Shown here piece by piece: positions 18,399-27,565 of a DNA stretch of 64,000 nucleotides. Origin of the DNA: an uncultured Clostridia bacterium (GTDB lineage Bacteria > Bacillota > Clostridia > Lachnospirales > Anaerotignaceae); assembly GCA_944379995.1 (NCBI GenBank), contig CALWGF010000003.1, positions 1 through 64,000 on the forward strand. The letters run 5' to 3'. A model generated the notes under the pieces. It was not told the origin of the DNA and made no database searches. It worked only from the letters and a program-made list of their open reading frames with translations. How positions within the stretch are numbered: the stretch's first letter is position 1; each line of letters begins with the position of its first letter. Both the position numbers and the translations under genes were made by a program.

Positions 18399-18472
18399 CT
18401 TTTTTATATCAAAGTAACATATTTGTCCTATTTTCCATAGTATATATTAAAAATATATTTTCGGAGGGAAAC

Positions 18473-19836
18473 ATGGGTATAACTACATCAAATAAAAAAA
18501 TTAGTAAATCTGAAATTTTATGTGATGAAATATTAAAAGTTTCAATAGGTCTTCTACTTCTCCTAATATAATTTCAAATCCATCAGATATAATTCTTATA
18601 CTTGATAAATCTGGAAGTATGCAAGAACCTGCTTTTGAAAGTCTTAAAATTGCCGCAAAAGCATTTATTGATGTTATTAAAAATGCTACAAATAATACTT
18701 TAACAAACACTATAAATTCTGGTAGTCGCATTGGAATTGTAAGTTTTTCTAATAATGCTACTTTAGATGCACCACTCTCAGACTCTGTTTTGAATTTAAA
18801 AGCTACAATAGATAAACTTACTTCTGGAGGATTAACAAATCATGCCGAAGCATTTCAAAAAGCAATAGAAAGCTTTGATGCTTTATCCACAAATAATAAA
18901 ATTATACTAATGTTTACAGATGGAAAAACAACATTAGGAAATTCACCAATTGATGTAACAAATCAAGCAAAAGCTAATGGAATAACTATTTATTGTATAG
19001 GTCTTTCTGGTGGTGACAGAATTGATGAAAAAACATTAAATTCTTTGGCTTCTGCTCATTATGATACACATGTTGCAATTACACCACTTGTAACAGAACT
19101 TGAAAATTTATTTACTGAACTAGCTGAAAATATAACTAAAACAGGAGCTACAAATATTTCAATTAATGAAGTTATAAATTCTGATTTTATTATTACAGAA
19201 ATTCTTACACCTTCAAAAGGTGTTGTAAAAATGACAAATATAAATACTCTTACTTGGGATATTGAAGAACTTGGTGTAACAGCAGATGAAGGTGCTTTAT
19301 TAGAATTTTTTATTAAAAACATTTCAAATACAACAGGAACAAAAAAAATAAGTGCTTCAAGTAGTTATACAGATAATGAAAAAAATATTGTGTTGTTTGA
19401 CAACCCATCAGTTTTTGTAAATTGCAATCCTATTATAAAACCTGAAAATTGCCCTACTCCAAAAGATTTAAAATTTGAAAGTTGTCAGGATTTTATATCT
19501 ATTGATATGGGTGATATTTCAATAAATTCCGTTGGTAGAATAGCAGAAATTGATGTAACAATAAAAAATGTTTGTCCTAATAAAAGAGTTGCTCTTGCAG
19601 TTATTTTAACTGAAACTGACGATAAAGGAAATGAATATCAAAGAGGTATGAAAGCTCTTACAATACCTGCACATAATTACCCAAGCTGTAAAGATATTAT
19701 TATAAAATGTATTAAATTCGTTCTTCCTGAAGACCTTAATACTAATGGAAATAAAAACTCTTTATGTTCTGAAAGAAATTTAAAGGTAAGTTTTATTTCT
19801 AATTATATTGATACAGACTATAAATGCTGTAAGTAA
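18473..19836 (+). pseudogene. VWA-domain protein with an apparent -1 frameshift near 18550
   Basis: ATG at 18473 follows a strong CGGAGGG and opens a frame (MGITTSNKKISKSE...) that hits a stop at 18569. The rest, in the next frame, reads SSTSPNIISNPSD and then the VWA domain, with the MIDAS motif DKSGSM near 18604 and TDG near 18920. Adding one base around 18549-18550 joins the two parts into about 454 residues. The later ATG at 18619 would cut away the MIDAS, so it is not a credible start. No slippery heptamer is visible. The C-terminal third is Cys-containing (CPTPKDL, YKCCK). No signal peptide. This may be a true mutation or an assembly error. Confidence 0.75.
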
Positions 19837-19866
19837 TCTGTAAAAATTGTATAATACTTCTTGTTT

Positions 19867-19898
19867 TAATAGCCTATACTATTTTATATAGGCTATTA
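19867..19898 (+). repeat. 12-bp perfect hairpin after the VWA gene
   Basis: TAATAGCCTATA/TATAGGCTATTA with an 8-nt loop but no T tract on either side. It may protect or weakly terminate the transcript. Confidence 0.5.
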
Positions 19899-20084
19899 AA
19901 TAATACATATGTCTTTGTAATACAGTATACAGTTTAAAAAAATAACAAGTTTCATTTCACTATGTATAAAAAATTATATATTTATAATTTTTTTTTGTTT
20001 ATGATTATAATTTTTTCTTTTGTAATTTATATCCATTGATTGACTATTTTATTTCTTATATAATTTTTACGAGGTGATAATAAT

Positions 20085-21611
20085 ATGGGAAGTATGAGAG
20101 GAATTTATAACTCTGTAACAGATATACGTAGACAAGTATTTACTGAAATAGCACGACTTGCATATGAAGGTGGTAACTATGCTGAAAAAATAGAAGCATT
20201 ACCATATAAAATTCTTCCAGGAGAACGTGCAAAATATCGTGATTCAATATTCTTAGAAAGAGCAATAACAGGAGAACGTCTTCGTCTTGGAATAGGTCTT
20301 CCTTTAAGAAGAATGGACGAGCATGCTCCTCTTAGTACAGGAATTGAAGAAAGTGCAATAGCAGAAAAATATTATGATGACCCACTTATAAACATAATAA
20401 AATTTGCTTGTAATGCCTGCCCTGAAAAGAAAATAGAAGTAACATCAACATGTCAAGGTTGTCTTGCTCACCCTTGTGTTGAGGTTTGTCCTAAAGATGC
20501 AATACATATTGTAAACGGAAAATCTCTTATAGACCAAGATAAATGTATTAAATGTGGTAGATGTGTAGATGTATGTCCTTATCATGCTATTAATAAACTT
20601 GAAAGACCTTGTGCTTTAAGCTGTGGTATGGACGCTATAAAATCAGACGAACTTGGAAGAGCTGAAATTGATTATGACAAATGTGTATCTTGTGGTATGT
20701 GTCTTGTAAACTGTCCATTTGGTGCTATTGTAGATAAAGGACAGATTTTCCAAACAATTCATGCAATGAAATCTGGTAAAGAAGTAATAGCTGCTGTTGC
20801 TCCTGCTTTTGTTGGTCAGTTTGGACCTACTGTTACACCAGAAAAAGTTAAATCTGCATTAAAAGAACTTGGCTTTGCAGATGTTGTTGAAGTTGCAATA
20901 GGTGCTGACCTTTGTACTGTTGAAGAAGCTGAAGACTTCCTTAAAAAAGTACCTAATGAACAACCATTTATGGCAACAAGCTGTTGTCCTGCATGGTCAG
21001 TAATGGCTAAAAAACTTTTCCCACAGTTTAAACCATATATTTCAATGGCATTAACTCCTATGGTACTTACAGGACGTCTTATTAAAAAACAAAAACCTGA
21101 TGCAAAAGTTGTATTTATCGGACCTTGTGCTGCTAAAAAACTTGAAGCAAGCAGAAAGAGTGTAAGAAGTGATGTTGATTTTGTATTAACATTTGAAGAA
21201 GTAATGGGTATGTTTGAAGCAAAAGGAATTGACCTTCCTAATGTAGTTGCTGATACACCATTTAATGAAGGTACTGCAAATGGTCGTGGATTTGCTGTAA
21301 GTGGTGGTGTTGCAAATGCTGTTAAAGAATGTATACAGAAAAAATATCCTGATAAAGAAGTTCTTATTGAGTCAGCAGAAGGCTTAAAGAACTGTAAAAC
21401 AATGCTTATGATGGCTAAAGCAGGAAAACGTGATGGATACCTTCTTGAAGGTATGGCTTGTCCTGGCGGTTGTGTTGCTGGTGCAGGAACACTTCAAGCT
21501 GTTATGAAATCAACAACTCTTGTTAAAAAATACACTTCAGAAGCAGAAAAGAAACTTGCTCTTGAAAGCGATTATTTAGATAATCTTCATATTTTAACAG
21601 AAGAAGAATAA
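20085..21611 (+). CDS. Ferredoxin-type [FeFe] hydrogenase, group B (second copy)
   Basis: A 508-residue cytoplasmic hydrogenase. Iron-sulfur motifs (CNACP, CQGCLAHPCVEVCP, CIKCGRCVDVCP, CVSCGMCLVNCP) precede the H-cluster motifs TSCCPAW (about 298), IGPCAAKK (about 345) and EGMACPGGCVAG (about 455). All ligand and proton-relay cysteines are present. It resembles the gene at 118-1596 throughout but keeps TSCCPAW, and its N-terminus differs. It has its own ribosome site (GAGGTGAT) and terminator and stands alone, with no sensor or phosphatase. It is probably the housekeeping group B enzyme. Confidence 0.92.
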   Translation: MGSMRGIYNSVTDIRRQVFTEIARLAYEGGNYAEKIEALPYKILPGERAKYRDSIFLERAITGERLRLGIGLPLRRMDEHAPLSTGIEESAIAEKYYDDPLINIIKFACNACPEKKIEVTSTCQGCLAHPCVEVCPKDAIHIVNGKSLIDQDKCIKCGRCVDVCPYHAINKLERPCALSCGMDAIKSDELGRAEIDYDKCVSCGMCLVNCPFGAIVDKGQIFQTIHAMKSGKEVIAAVAPAFVGQFGPTVTPEKVKSALKELGFADVVEVAIGADLCTVEEAEDFLKKVPNEQPFMATSCCPAWSVMAKKLFPQFKPYISMALTPMVLTGRLIKKQKPDAKVVFIGPCAAKKLEASRKSVRSDVDFVLTFEEVMGMFEAKGIDLPNVVADTPFNEGTANGRGFAVSGGVANAVKECIQKKYPDKEVLIESAEGLKNCKTMLMMAKAGKRDGYLLEGMACPGGCVAGAGTLQAVMKSTTLVKKYTSEAEKKLALESDYLDNLHILTEEE

Positions 21612-21623
21612 TAAAAACATTAA

Positions 21624-21654
21624 AAGAAGTTGTAAATAAAATTTACAACTTCTT
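21624..21654. terminator. Bidirectional terminator
   Basis: A 13-bp perfect stem AAGAAGTTGTAAA/TTTACAACTTCTT with a T tract on the plus strand and a T-rich tract on the minus strand. Confidence 0.9.
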
Positions 21655-21661
21655 TTTTTAT

Positions 21662-22375
21662 TTATATTATAGCCTCAGCAAGTCGTATAATAAGACTATC
21701 TGCAAATCTATAAAACTCAAGGTATCTCATAGTGTTTTCATCAAATTTACAAGCTTCCTGTATTATTTTTTTTGCTTCCTCAATAGTCAAATAACCATCT
21801 CCCAATTCCATATTAAAATATTTTAGAATTCCCTTTGAAATAGCTTTTGAACAAGTATATCTATATAACATACTTTTTAAAAGTTGGGCTTCTTTTTTGT
21901 TAGTCATAAAACCACATTCAATAAGAACAGATGGCATTTTAGTAGAATTAAGAACATATAAATCAGAAGATGTTTTTATTCCCCTATCCTTTAATTTTGT
22001 TGCTTTTACACATTCTTTCTGAATATACTCAGCTAGTTTTAAAGAATTTTTAGATTGAAAAGAATATATAAATGTTTCAAAACCGTTTGCATCATTCCAC
22101 CAACTACCAAAAGCATTTGCATGGACACTAACAAATATATCTGCCTTTTGGTCATTTGCTCTTTTAACTCTAGTAGTAAGTGAAGTGTCCGTTTTCTCTG
22201 GTGCTGTATATATTACATTTATACCTCTTTTTTCAAGAATTTTTCCTGTAACATTAACAACAAAATCATTAAATTCATTTTCTCTCATAAAACTTCCATC
22301 TTCAAATAAAGGAGTTCTTTTTCCAGAAGTATTATTTCCATGACCGTCATCTAAAGCAATTTTTATTAATGACAT
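21662..22375 (-). CDS. N-acetylmuramoyl-L-alanine amidase (Amidase_3)
   Basis: A 237-residue zinc hydrolase that cleaves the lactyl-peptide bond of peptidoglycan. Zinc ligands appear in ALDDGHGNN, NEFN (Glu) and VSVHANAFG, and the catalytic Glu in VLIECGFMTN. After the catalytic domain (about 1-195) comes a short helical tail with no wall-binding repeat. There is no signal peptide, which suggests action after mother-cell lysis or export by another route. I chose the second ATG (22375) because GGGGAG abuts the first. It lies 23 bp after the Cys-rich gene, so both are probably one operon. Confidence 0.88.
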   Translation of the reverse strand: MSLIKIALDDGHGNNTSGKRTPLFEDGSFMRENEFNDFVVNVTGKILEKRGINVIYTAPEKTDTSLTTRVKRANDQKADIFVSVHANAFGSWWNDANGFETFIYSFQSKNSLKLAEYIQKECVKATKLKDRGIKTSSDLYVLNSTKMPSVLIECGFMTNKKEAQLLKSMLYRYTCSKAISKGILKYFNMELGDGYLTIEEAKKIIQEACKFDENTMRYLEFYRFADSLIIRLAEAII

Positions 22376-22398
22376 AGTCATCTCCCCTTAAAAATATA

Positions 22399-22593
22399 TT
22401 ATCTGCAACCACAGCCACAGTTGTTGCAACCATTGCAACTATTACTGTCATCATTTTGTGCTGATTCTCTACCCTGTGCATAACCTTCTTCAAAACCATA
22501 TCTTTTTCCTGCTCTGAAACCTGCGTCATATGCTTCTCTTAATCTGTTATCTGAATTGTTATTACAACCACAGTTATTACATCTACATGACAT
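22399..22593 (-). CDS. Small cysteine-rich protein of unknown function
   Basis: A 64-residue protein with Cys/Asn/Gly-rich ends (CRCNNCGCNN and CNGCNNCGCGCR, 11 cysteines in all). A cysteine-free amphipathic centre contains repeated 'YxxGFxxG'-like steps (YDAGFRAGKRYGFEEGYAQG). It has a strong AAGGAGG. The paired Cys clusters suggest metal binding or disulfide cross-linking, for example in a spore coat, but no family is recognised. It is translated just ahead of the amidase. Confidence 0.7.
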   Translation of the reverse strand: MSCRCNNCGCNNNSDNRLREAYDAGFRAGKRYGFEEGYAQGRESAQNDDSNSCNGCNNCGCGCR

Positions 22594-22707
22594 ATTTCAT
22601 TACCTCCTTGTCCTTTTCTTTACTATAATATATGTTGATTTTAAAAAACTGTTACTGAAATGTATTTTTTTTATTTAAAAGAAAATAATAATTTTGAGGT
22701 GATAATA

Positions 22708-22866
22708 ATGAATAATAATAAAAATGCAAATGACCTTTTAAGTTCTTCAGAAGAAGCAAAAAATATTTATATATCATCAGATGAAAAAGATATGGGAAAT
22801 ATTATGCTTAATTCTGATAGTATAAAATGTGTTGAAGATATGAAAAAATTCAAGAAAAAATTATAA
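22708..22866 (+). CDS. Small acidic/basic hypothetical protein (52 residues)
   Basis: A predicted 52-residue soluble protein with an Asn-rich start, a Ser/Glu-rich middle and a Lys-rich end (KKFKKKL). The ribosome site GAGGTGATAATA is nearly identical to that of the hydrogenase at 20085. No recognised family. Coding potential rests on the ribosome site, spacing and a following hairpin. Confidence 0.5.
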   Translation: MNNNKNANDLLSSSEEAKNIYISSDEKDMGNIMLNSDSIKCVEDMKKFKKKL

Positions 22867-22871
22867 AAAAT

Positions 22872-22907
22872 ATGTGGCATATCTTTAAAATAAAAGATAT
22901 GTCACAT
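22872..22907 (+). terminator. Terminator of the 52-residue protein gene
   Basis: ATGTGGCATATCTTT/AAAGATATGTCACAT, a 15-bp stem with one G-U pair, then TTCTTAATTT. The T tract is imperfect. Confidence 0.6.
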
Positions 22908-22925
22908 TTCTTAATTTATAATCCA

Positions 22926-22954
22926 TTGACATAAAAAAATTAATTTGATAAAAT
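22926..22954 (+). promoter_or_regulatory. Promoter of the parE-parC operon
   Basis: TTGACA, 17 bp, TAAAAT. Transcription should begin near 22961, giving a leader of about 110 nt. Confidence 0.75.
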
Positions 22955-22963
22955 ACATAGGGT

Positions 22964-23035
22964 AACAGATGTTCGGTCTGTTTTTATATAATGATTGTAT
23001 TAGGAGGTCTATATAAAAATAGCTTCCTTTTTTTT
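22964..23035 (+). promoter_or_regulatory. parE leader with hairpin and intrinsic terminator (attenuator-like)
   Basis: The leader holds AACAGA/TCTGTT (22964-22982), then GGAGG-t-CTAT/ATAGCTTCC (23003-23027, one bulged T) followed by eight T (23028-23035). The second hairpin is a good intrinsic terminator lying between the promoter and the parE start at 23072. A short reading frame with an ATG at 22991 runs through it. Confidence 0.55.
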
Positions 23036-23071
23036 GCTATAATTATAAATATATTAAGTAGGTGTTTATTC

Positions 23072-25051
23072 ATGTCTGAAAAAAACATAAATTCTTCATA
23101 CAATAACGAAAGTATTACATCTTTAAAAGGTGCTGACAGAGTACGTCTTCGCCCTTCTGTAATATTTGGTTCTGATAGTATAGAAGGCTGTCAACATTCT
23201 GTTTTTGAAATACTTTCAAACTCAATAGATGAGGCTCGTGAAGGATTTGGAAATAAAATAGATATAAAAGTTTTTAAAGATAATTCAATTTCAATAAAAG
23301 ATTATGGTCGTGGAATTCCTGTTGATTATAATCAAAAAGAAGAAAGATTTAACTGGGAACTTGTATTTTGTGAGCTTTATGCTGGTGGTAAATACAGTAA
23401 TAACAGTGGTGAAAACTACGAATTTAGCCTTGGACTTAACGGACTTGGTACTTGTGCAACACAATATTCTTCTGAATATATGGACGTTATTGTATTTCGT
23501 GATGGATATAAATATGAACTTCATTTTGAAAAAGGCGAAAATATAGGTGGTCTTACAAAAACTAAAACAAGTCAAAAAGAAACTGGTACAGAAATAATAT
23601 GGCGTCCCGACAAAGAAGTTTTTACTGATATAAATATACCAATTTCATATTTTAAAGATATATTGAAAAAACAAGCTATTGTAAATGCAGGTCTTACATT
23701 TGAACTTTATGATGAAAATACAGATGAAACAAGTATATTTGTATATGAAAATGGTATAAAAGACTATATATCCGAAATAAATAATGACAAAGGTTTTACA
23801 GATATACAATACTATGAAACTGAAACTTCTGGTCGTGACAGAGAAGATAAACCAGAATATAAATTAAAATTTCAAACAGCTTTCTGTTTTAATAACGACT
23901 CAAACCTTATTGAGTACTATCACAATTCAAGTTTTCTTGAATATGGTGGTTCACCGGATAAAGCTGTAAAAACAGCATTTGTTTTTGCAATAGACAAATA
24001 CATCAAAAACAATGGTCTTTATAAAAAAGATGAAAAGAAAATTACATTTTCTGATATAGAAGATAGTCTTATACTTGTTATAAATTCATTTTCAACAATG
24101 ACAAGCTATGAAAATCAGACAAAAAAATCTATAACAAATAAATTTATACAAGATGCTATGTCTGATTATTTTAAACATCAGTTAGAAGTATATTTTATAG
24201 AAAATAAAATTGAAGCTGATAAAATAGCTAATCAAGTTCTTGCTAACAAAAGAAGTCGTGAAACAGCAGAAAAAACAAGAGTAAGTATAAGAAAGAAACT
24301 TACAGGAAATATAGATATAAATAATAGAGTTGAAAAGTTTGTAAATTGTCGTTCTAAAGATGTTACAAAAAGAGAAATTTATATTGTTGAGGGTGATTCT
24401 GCTCTTGGCTCTTGTAAGTTAGGAAGAAATGCAGAATTTCAAGCAATAATGCCTGTTAGAGGTAAAATACTTAACTGTCTTAAAGCTGACTATAACAAAA
24501 TATTTGCAAATAGTATTATAACAGACCTTTTAAAAGTTTTAGGCTGTGGTGTAGAAATAAAATCAAAACATAATTCAGACCTTAATTCATTTGATATTAC
24601 ACAGCTTAAATGGGATAAAGTAATAATATGTACTGATGCTGACGTTGACGGTTTCCAAATAAGAACTCTTATACTTACAATGCTTTATCGCCTTGTACCT
24701 TCTCTTATAAAAGAGAAAAAAGTATATATTGCTGAGTCTCCTCTTTATGAAATTACAGCAGGTAAAAATACATTTTTTGCATATTCTGATAACGAAAAAA
24801 CACAAATTTTATCAAAAATAAAAGGAAAGTATAAAATACAACGTTCAAAAGGACTTGGCGAAAATCAGCCAGAAATGATGTGGGAAACAACAATGAACCC
24901 TAAAACACGTCGTCTTATACTTGTTACTCCTGATACTGTTGAAAAAACACAGGAAAAATTTGAACTTCTTTTAGGTGAAAACCTTAAGGGCAGAAAAGAA
25001 TATATAGAAGAATATGGTCATTTATATATTGATTTAAGTGATATAAGCTAA
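23072..25051 (+). CDS. parE: DNA topoisomerase IV subunit B-like (ParE, divergent)
   Basis: A 659-residue type IIA topoisomerase ATPase subunit. GHKL motifs are NSIDEA (Glu base) and DYGRGIP, and the lid is GLNGLGTC. The TOPRIM motifs are YIVEGDSALGS, MPVRGKIL and DADVDGFQIRT. The usual EGDSAGGS, DNGRGIP, GLHGVG and DADVDGxHIR are altered here, so it is a diverged branch; catalytic acids are kept. The start is ATG 23072 after TAGGTG. parC follows 20 bp downstream. No gyrA/gyrB pair is in the window. I call it ParE by length and pairing. Confidence 0.82.
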   Translation: MSEKNINSSYNNESITSLKGADRVRLRPSVIFGSDSIEGCQHSVFEILSNSIDEAREGFGNKIDIKVFKDNSISIKDYGRGIPVDYNQKEERFNWELVFCELYAGGKYSNNSGENYEFSLGLNGLGTCATQYSSEYMDVIVFRDGYKYELHFEKGENIGGLTKTKTSQKETGTEIIWRPDKEVFTDINIPISYFKDILKKQAIVNAGLTFELYDENTDETSIFVYENGIKDYISEINNDKGFTDIQYYETETSGRDREDKPEYKLKFQTAFCFNNDSNLIEYYHNSSFLEYGGSPDKAVKTAFVFAIDKYIKNNGLYKKDEKKITFSDIEDSLILVINSFSTMTSYENQTKKSITNKFIQDAMSDYFKHQLEVYFIENKIEADKIANQVLANKRSRETAEKTRVSIRKKLTGNIDINNRVEKFVNCRSKDVTKREIYIVEGDSALGSCKLGRNAEFQAIMPVRGKILNCLKADYNKIFANSIITDLLKVLGCGVEIKSKHNSDLNSFDITQLKWDKVIICTDADVDGFQIRTLILTMLYRLVPSLIKEKKVYIAESPLYEITAGKNTFFAYSDNEKTQILSKIKGKYKIQRSKGLGENQPEMMWETTMNPKTRRLILVTPDTVEKTQEKFELLLGENLKGRKEYIEEYGHLYIDLSDIS

Positions 25052-25071
25052 TAGAAAGGAGGTTTTTAACT

Positions 25072-27276
25072 ATGGCTAAGAAAAAAATTGATGATGATTT
25101 TCAATCAGTAAATATTATAGAACAAAAAATTACAGATACTCTTGAATTAAACTATATGCCATATGCTATGAGTGTAATAGTATCAAGAGCAATTCCAGAA
25201 ATCGACGGATTTAAGCCTTCTCATAGAAAATTACTTTACAGTATGTATAAATCCGGACTTCTTACAGGTGATAGAAAAAAATCATCTGCTGTTGTTGGTG
25301 ACACTATGAAACTTAATCCACATGGTGATGCTGCAATATATGAAACAATGGTACGTCTTACAGAAGGAAACGGAGCTCTTTTACACCCTTTTATTGACTC
25401 AAAAGGAAACTTTGGTAAACAATATTCTAGAGATATGGCATATGCTGCTGCAAGATATACAGAAGTAAAACTTTCTCCAATATGTAACGAAGTATTTGCT
25501 GATATTGATAAAAATACAGTTGAATTTGTAGACAACTTTGATGCTTCAGAAAAAGAACCTGTATTACTCCCTACTACATTTCCAAATATACTTATAAACC
25601 CAAATCAAGGTATTGCAGTAGGTATGGCAAGTTCAATATGTAGTTTTAATTTAAAAGAAGTATGTGATACAACTATTGCATACATAAAAAATGAAAATTG
25701 TGATATTACAGAAACACTTCTTGCACCTGACTTTTCAACAGGTGGAGAAATAATATATTCTGAAAATGATATTAAAAATATTTATGAAACAGGACGAGGA
25801 AGTTTTAAAATTCGTTCAAAATATAGATATGATGCAAAAAATAGTTGTATTGAAGTTTATGAAATTCCTTATACAACAAATATAGAGTCTATTATTGATA
25901 AAATAATACAGCTTATAAAAGCAGGAAAAATAAGAGATATTACAGATATAAGAGATGAAACAGACCTTAACGGTCTTAAAATTGCAATAGATATAAAGAA
26001 AAGTGCAAAGCCTGATGTACTTATGCAAAAACTTTTTTCTCTTACACCTTTACAAGACTCTTTTAGCTGTAACTTTAATCTTCTTATAAAAGGTCACCCT
26101 ATGACATTGGGAATAAAACCTATTTTAAGAGAATGGGTACTTTTTAGAATGGACTCTATAAGAAATCAAATTGCTTTTGATATTAAAAAGAAAAGCGATA
26201 AAAAACATCTTCTTGAAGGTCTTTCAAAAATACTTATGGATATTGATAAGGCTATTTCTATAATAAGAAATACAGAACTTGAAAATGATGTTGTGCCTAA
26301 TCTTATGACAGGATTTAATATTGATAAAATTCAAGCTGAATATATTGCAGAAATAAAACTTAGAAATATAAATAAAGAATATATACTTAAAAGAATACAG
26401 GAACTTGATACATTAAATTCTGATATAATAGAACTTGAAAATACATTAAACAGCGAAAAGAAAATCAAAAATATAATATGTCAGCAGTTAAAAAGAGTTT
26501 CTAAAAAATATGGAAAAGATAGAGTTTCAACAATTATAAAAGCAGATGAAATACAAACAATATCAACAGATGATTTTATAGAAGATTATGGTGTTAGACT
26601 TTTCCTTACAAGAGAAAATTATTTCAAAAAAATATCTCTTATTTCACTTCGTTCATCTGGGGAACAGAAATTAAAAGAAGGCGACGAAATAATTCAGGAA
26701 GTAGAAACAACAAATAAATCAGAAATTTTACTTTTCTCTGATAAATGTAATGTATATAAATTAAAAACAAATGATATTTCTGATGGAAAAGCAAGTACTC
26801 TTGGTGAATATTTGAATAACCTTTTAGGTCTTGATGATGATGAAAGAATACTTTATATGATACCTATATATGAATATACAGGATTTATGATTTTTATATA
26901 TGAGTCTGGAAAAGCAAGCAGAATTCCTCTTTCAGCATATGCAACAAAAACAAATCGTAAAAAACTTATAAATGCATATTCTTCAAAATCTCCTGTTGTC
27001 TATATGGAAAAATTTGATGAAGAAAGCGATATATTTATATTAAGAGATAAAGACAAAGCATTAATAGTAAATACAGCTCTTATACCAGAGTCTGCAACAA
27101 AAAATGCAACAGGTATTCAAATTTACACATTAAAGAAAAACAGCAAAATTTCATTTGCTACAAATGCAAATAATTTTGAAAGTGATAATAAAACATATTA
27201 TAAAACAGCTTCTATTCCTTCAACAGGTCATACATTAAAAGAAAACGATGTTTTAAATAATGAATTTTTAAAATAA
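25072..27276 (+). CDS. parC: DNA topoisomerase IV subunit A-like (ParC, divergent)
   Basis: A 734-residue cleavage subunit of a type IIA topoisomerase. The N-terminal winged-helix region has YAMSVIVSRAIPEIDGFKPSHRK, and the catalytic tyrosine lies in AAARYTE near residue 128. A coiled-coil tower follows (about 340-470). The C-terminal region is short and shows no clear GyrA box, favouring topoisomerase IV. It starts after AAAGGAGG and ends in a bidirectional terminator. Confidence 0.85.
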   Translation: MAKKKIDDDFQSVNIIEQKITDTLELNYMPYAMSVIVSRAIPEIDGFKPSHRKLLYSMYKSGLLTGDRKKSSAVVGDTMKLNPHGDAAIYETMVRLTEGNGALLHPFIDSKGNFGKQYSRDMAYAAARYTEVKLSPICNEVFADIDKNTVEFVDNFDASEKEPVLLPTTFPNILINPNQGIAVGMASSICSFNLKEVCDTTIAYIKNENCDITETLLAPDFSTGGEIIYSENDIKNIYETGRGSFKIRSKYRYDAKNSCIEVYEIPYTTNIESIIDKIIQLIKAGKIRDITDIRDETDLNGLKIAIDIKKSAKPDVLMQKLFSLTPLQDSFSCNFNLLIKGHPMTLGIKPILREWVLFRMDSIRNQIAFDIKKKSDKKHLLEGLSKILMDIDKAISIIRNTELENDVVPNLMTGFNIDKIQAEYIAEIKLRNINKEYILKRIQELDTLNSDIIELENTLNSEKKIKNIICQQLKRVSKKYGKDRVSTIIKADEIQTISTDDFIEDYGVRLFLTRENYFKKISLISLRSSGEQKLKEGDEIIQEVETTNKSEILLFSDKCNVYKLKTNDISDGKASTLGEYLNNLLGLDDDERILYMIPIYEYTGFMIFIYESGKASRIPLSAYATKTNRKKLINAYSSKSPVVYMEKFDEESDIFILRDKDKALIVNTALIPESATKNATGIQIYTLKKNSKISFATNANNFESDNKTYYKTASIPSTGHTLKENDVLNNEFLK

Positions 27277-27280
27277 TAAA

Positions 27281-27302
27281 AAACCTCCAATATTGGAGGT
27301 TT
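27281..27302. terminator. Bidirectional terminator
   Basis: AAACCTCCAATATTGGAGGTTT palindrome with T/A tracts on both sides, between parC and a converging small gene. Confidence 0.9.
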
Positions 27303-27310
27303 TTTTGTTA

Positions 27311-27565
27311 TTAGCAAAGATAATCATACCATTCCCATTCTGTTTCCATAATATCTTCAGCACTTAAAGATGAAGGTTCCTCTACAAGTTCAAATTCAAT
27401 CTGAAATTCATGGTATCTTTCCCCTTCTATTGTGGCAATACCTGTAATAATGTAATTTTTGCCTTCTCCTTCAATATACTCACCTTCAAGTATAAGTTCG
27501 TCCTCTTCTATTTCAAATACATTAATACCCTTTTTTTTCTGTTCATCTGTAAATTCAATACGCAT
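27311..27565 (-). CDS. Acidic hypothetical protein (84 residues)
   Basis: A strongly acidic, predicted beta-rich protein with alternating strands (NYIITGIATIEG, EFQIEFELVEE) and an aromatic C-terminus (EWEWYDYLC). No family is recognised. Its start has AAGAGGTG at good spacing and it shares a terminator with parC. Confidence 0.6.
   Translation of the reverse strand: MRIEFTDEQKKKGINVFEIEEDELILEGEYIEGEGKNYIITGIATIEGERYHEFQIEFELVEEPSSLSAEDIMETEWEWYDYLC

Noticed and set aside
18541-18570. Programmed -1 frameshifting in the VWA gene
   Set aside because: No slippery heptamer followed by a stem or pseudoknot is evident; a mutation or assembly error is simpler.
22347-22529. 60-residue frame overlapping the Cys-rich gene
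   Set aside because: Overlaps the well-signalled 64-residue gene in another frame and has no ribosome site of its own.
22964-22982. LexA/SOS box ahead of parE
   Set aside because: TGTTCGG lacks the symmetric GAAC half-site; the region reads better as an RNA hairpin.
22991-23071. Extended ParE N-terminus from the ATG at 22991
   Set aside because: It reads through an intrinsic terminator and yields a hydrophobic stretch foreign to ParE; ATG 23072 gives the family start.
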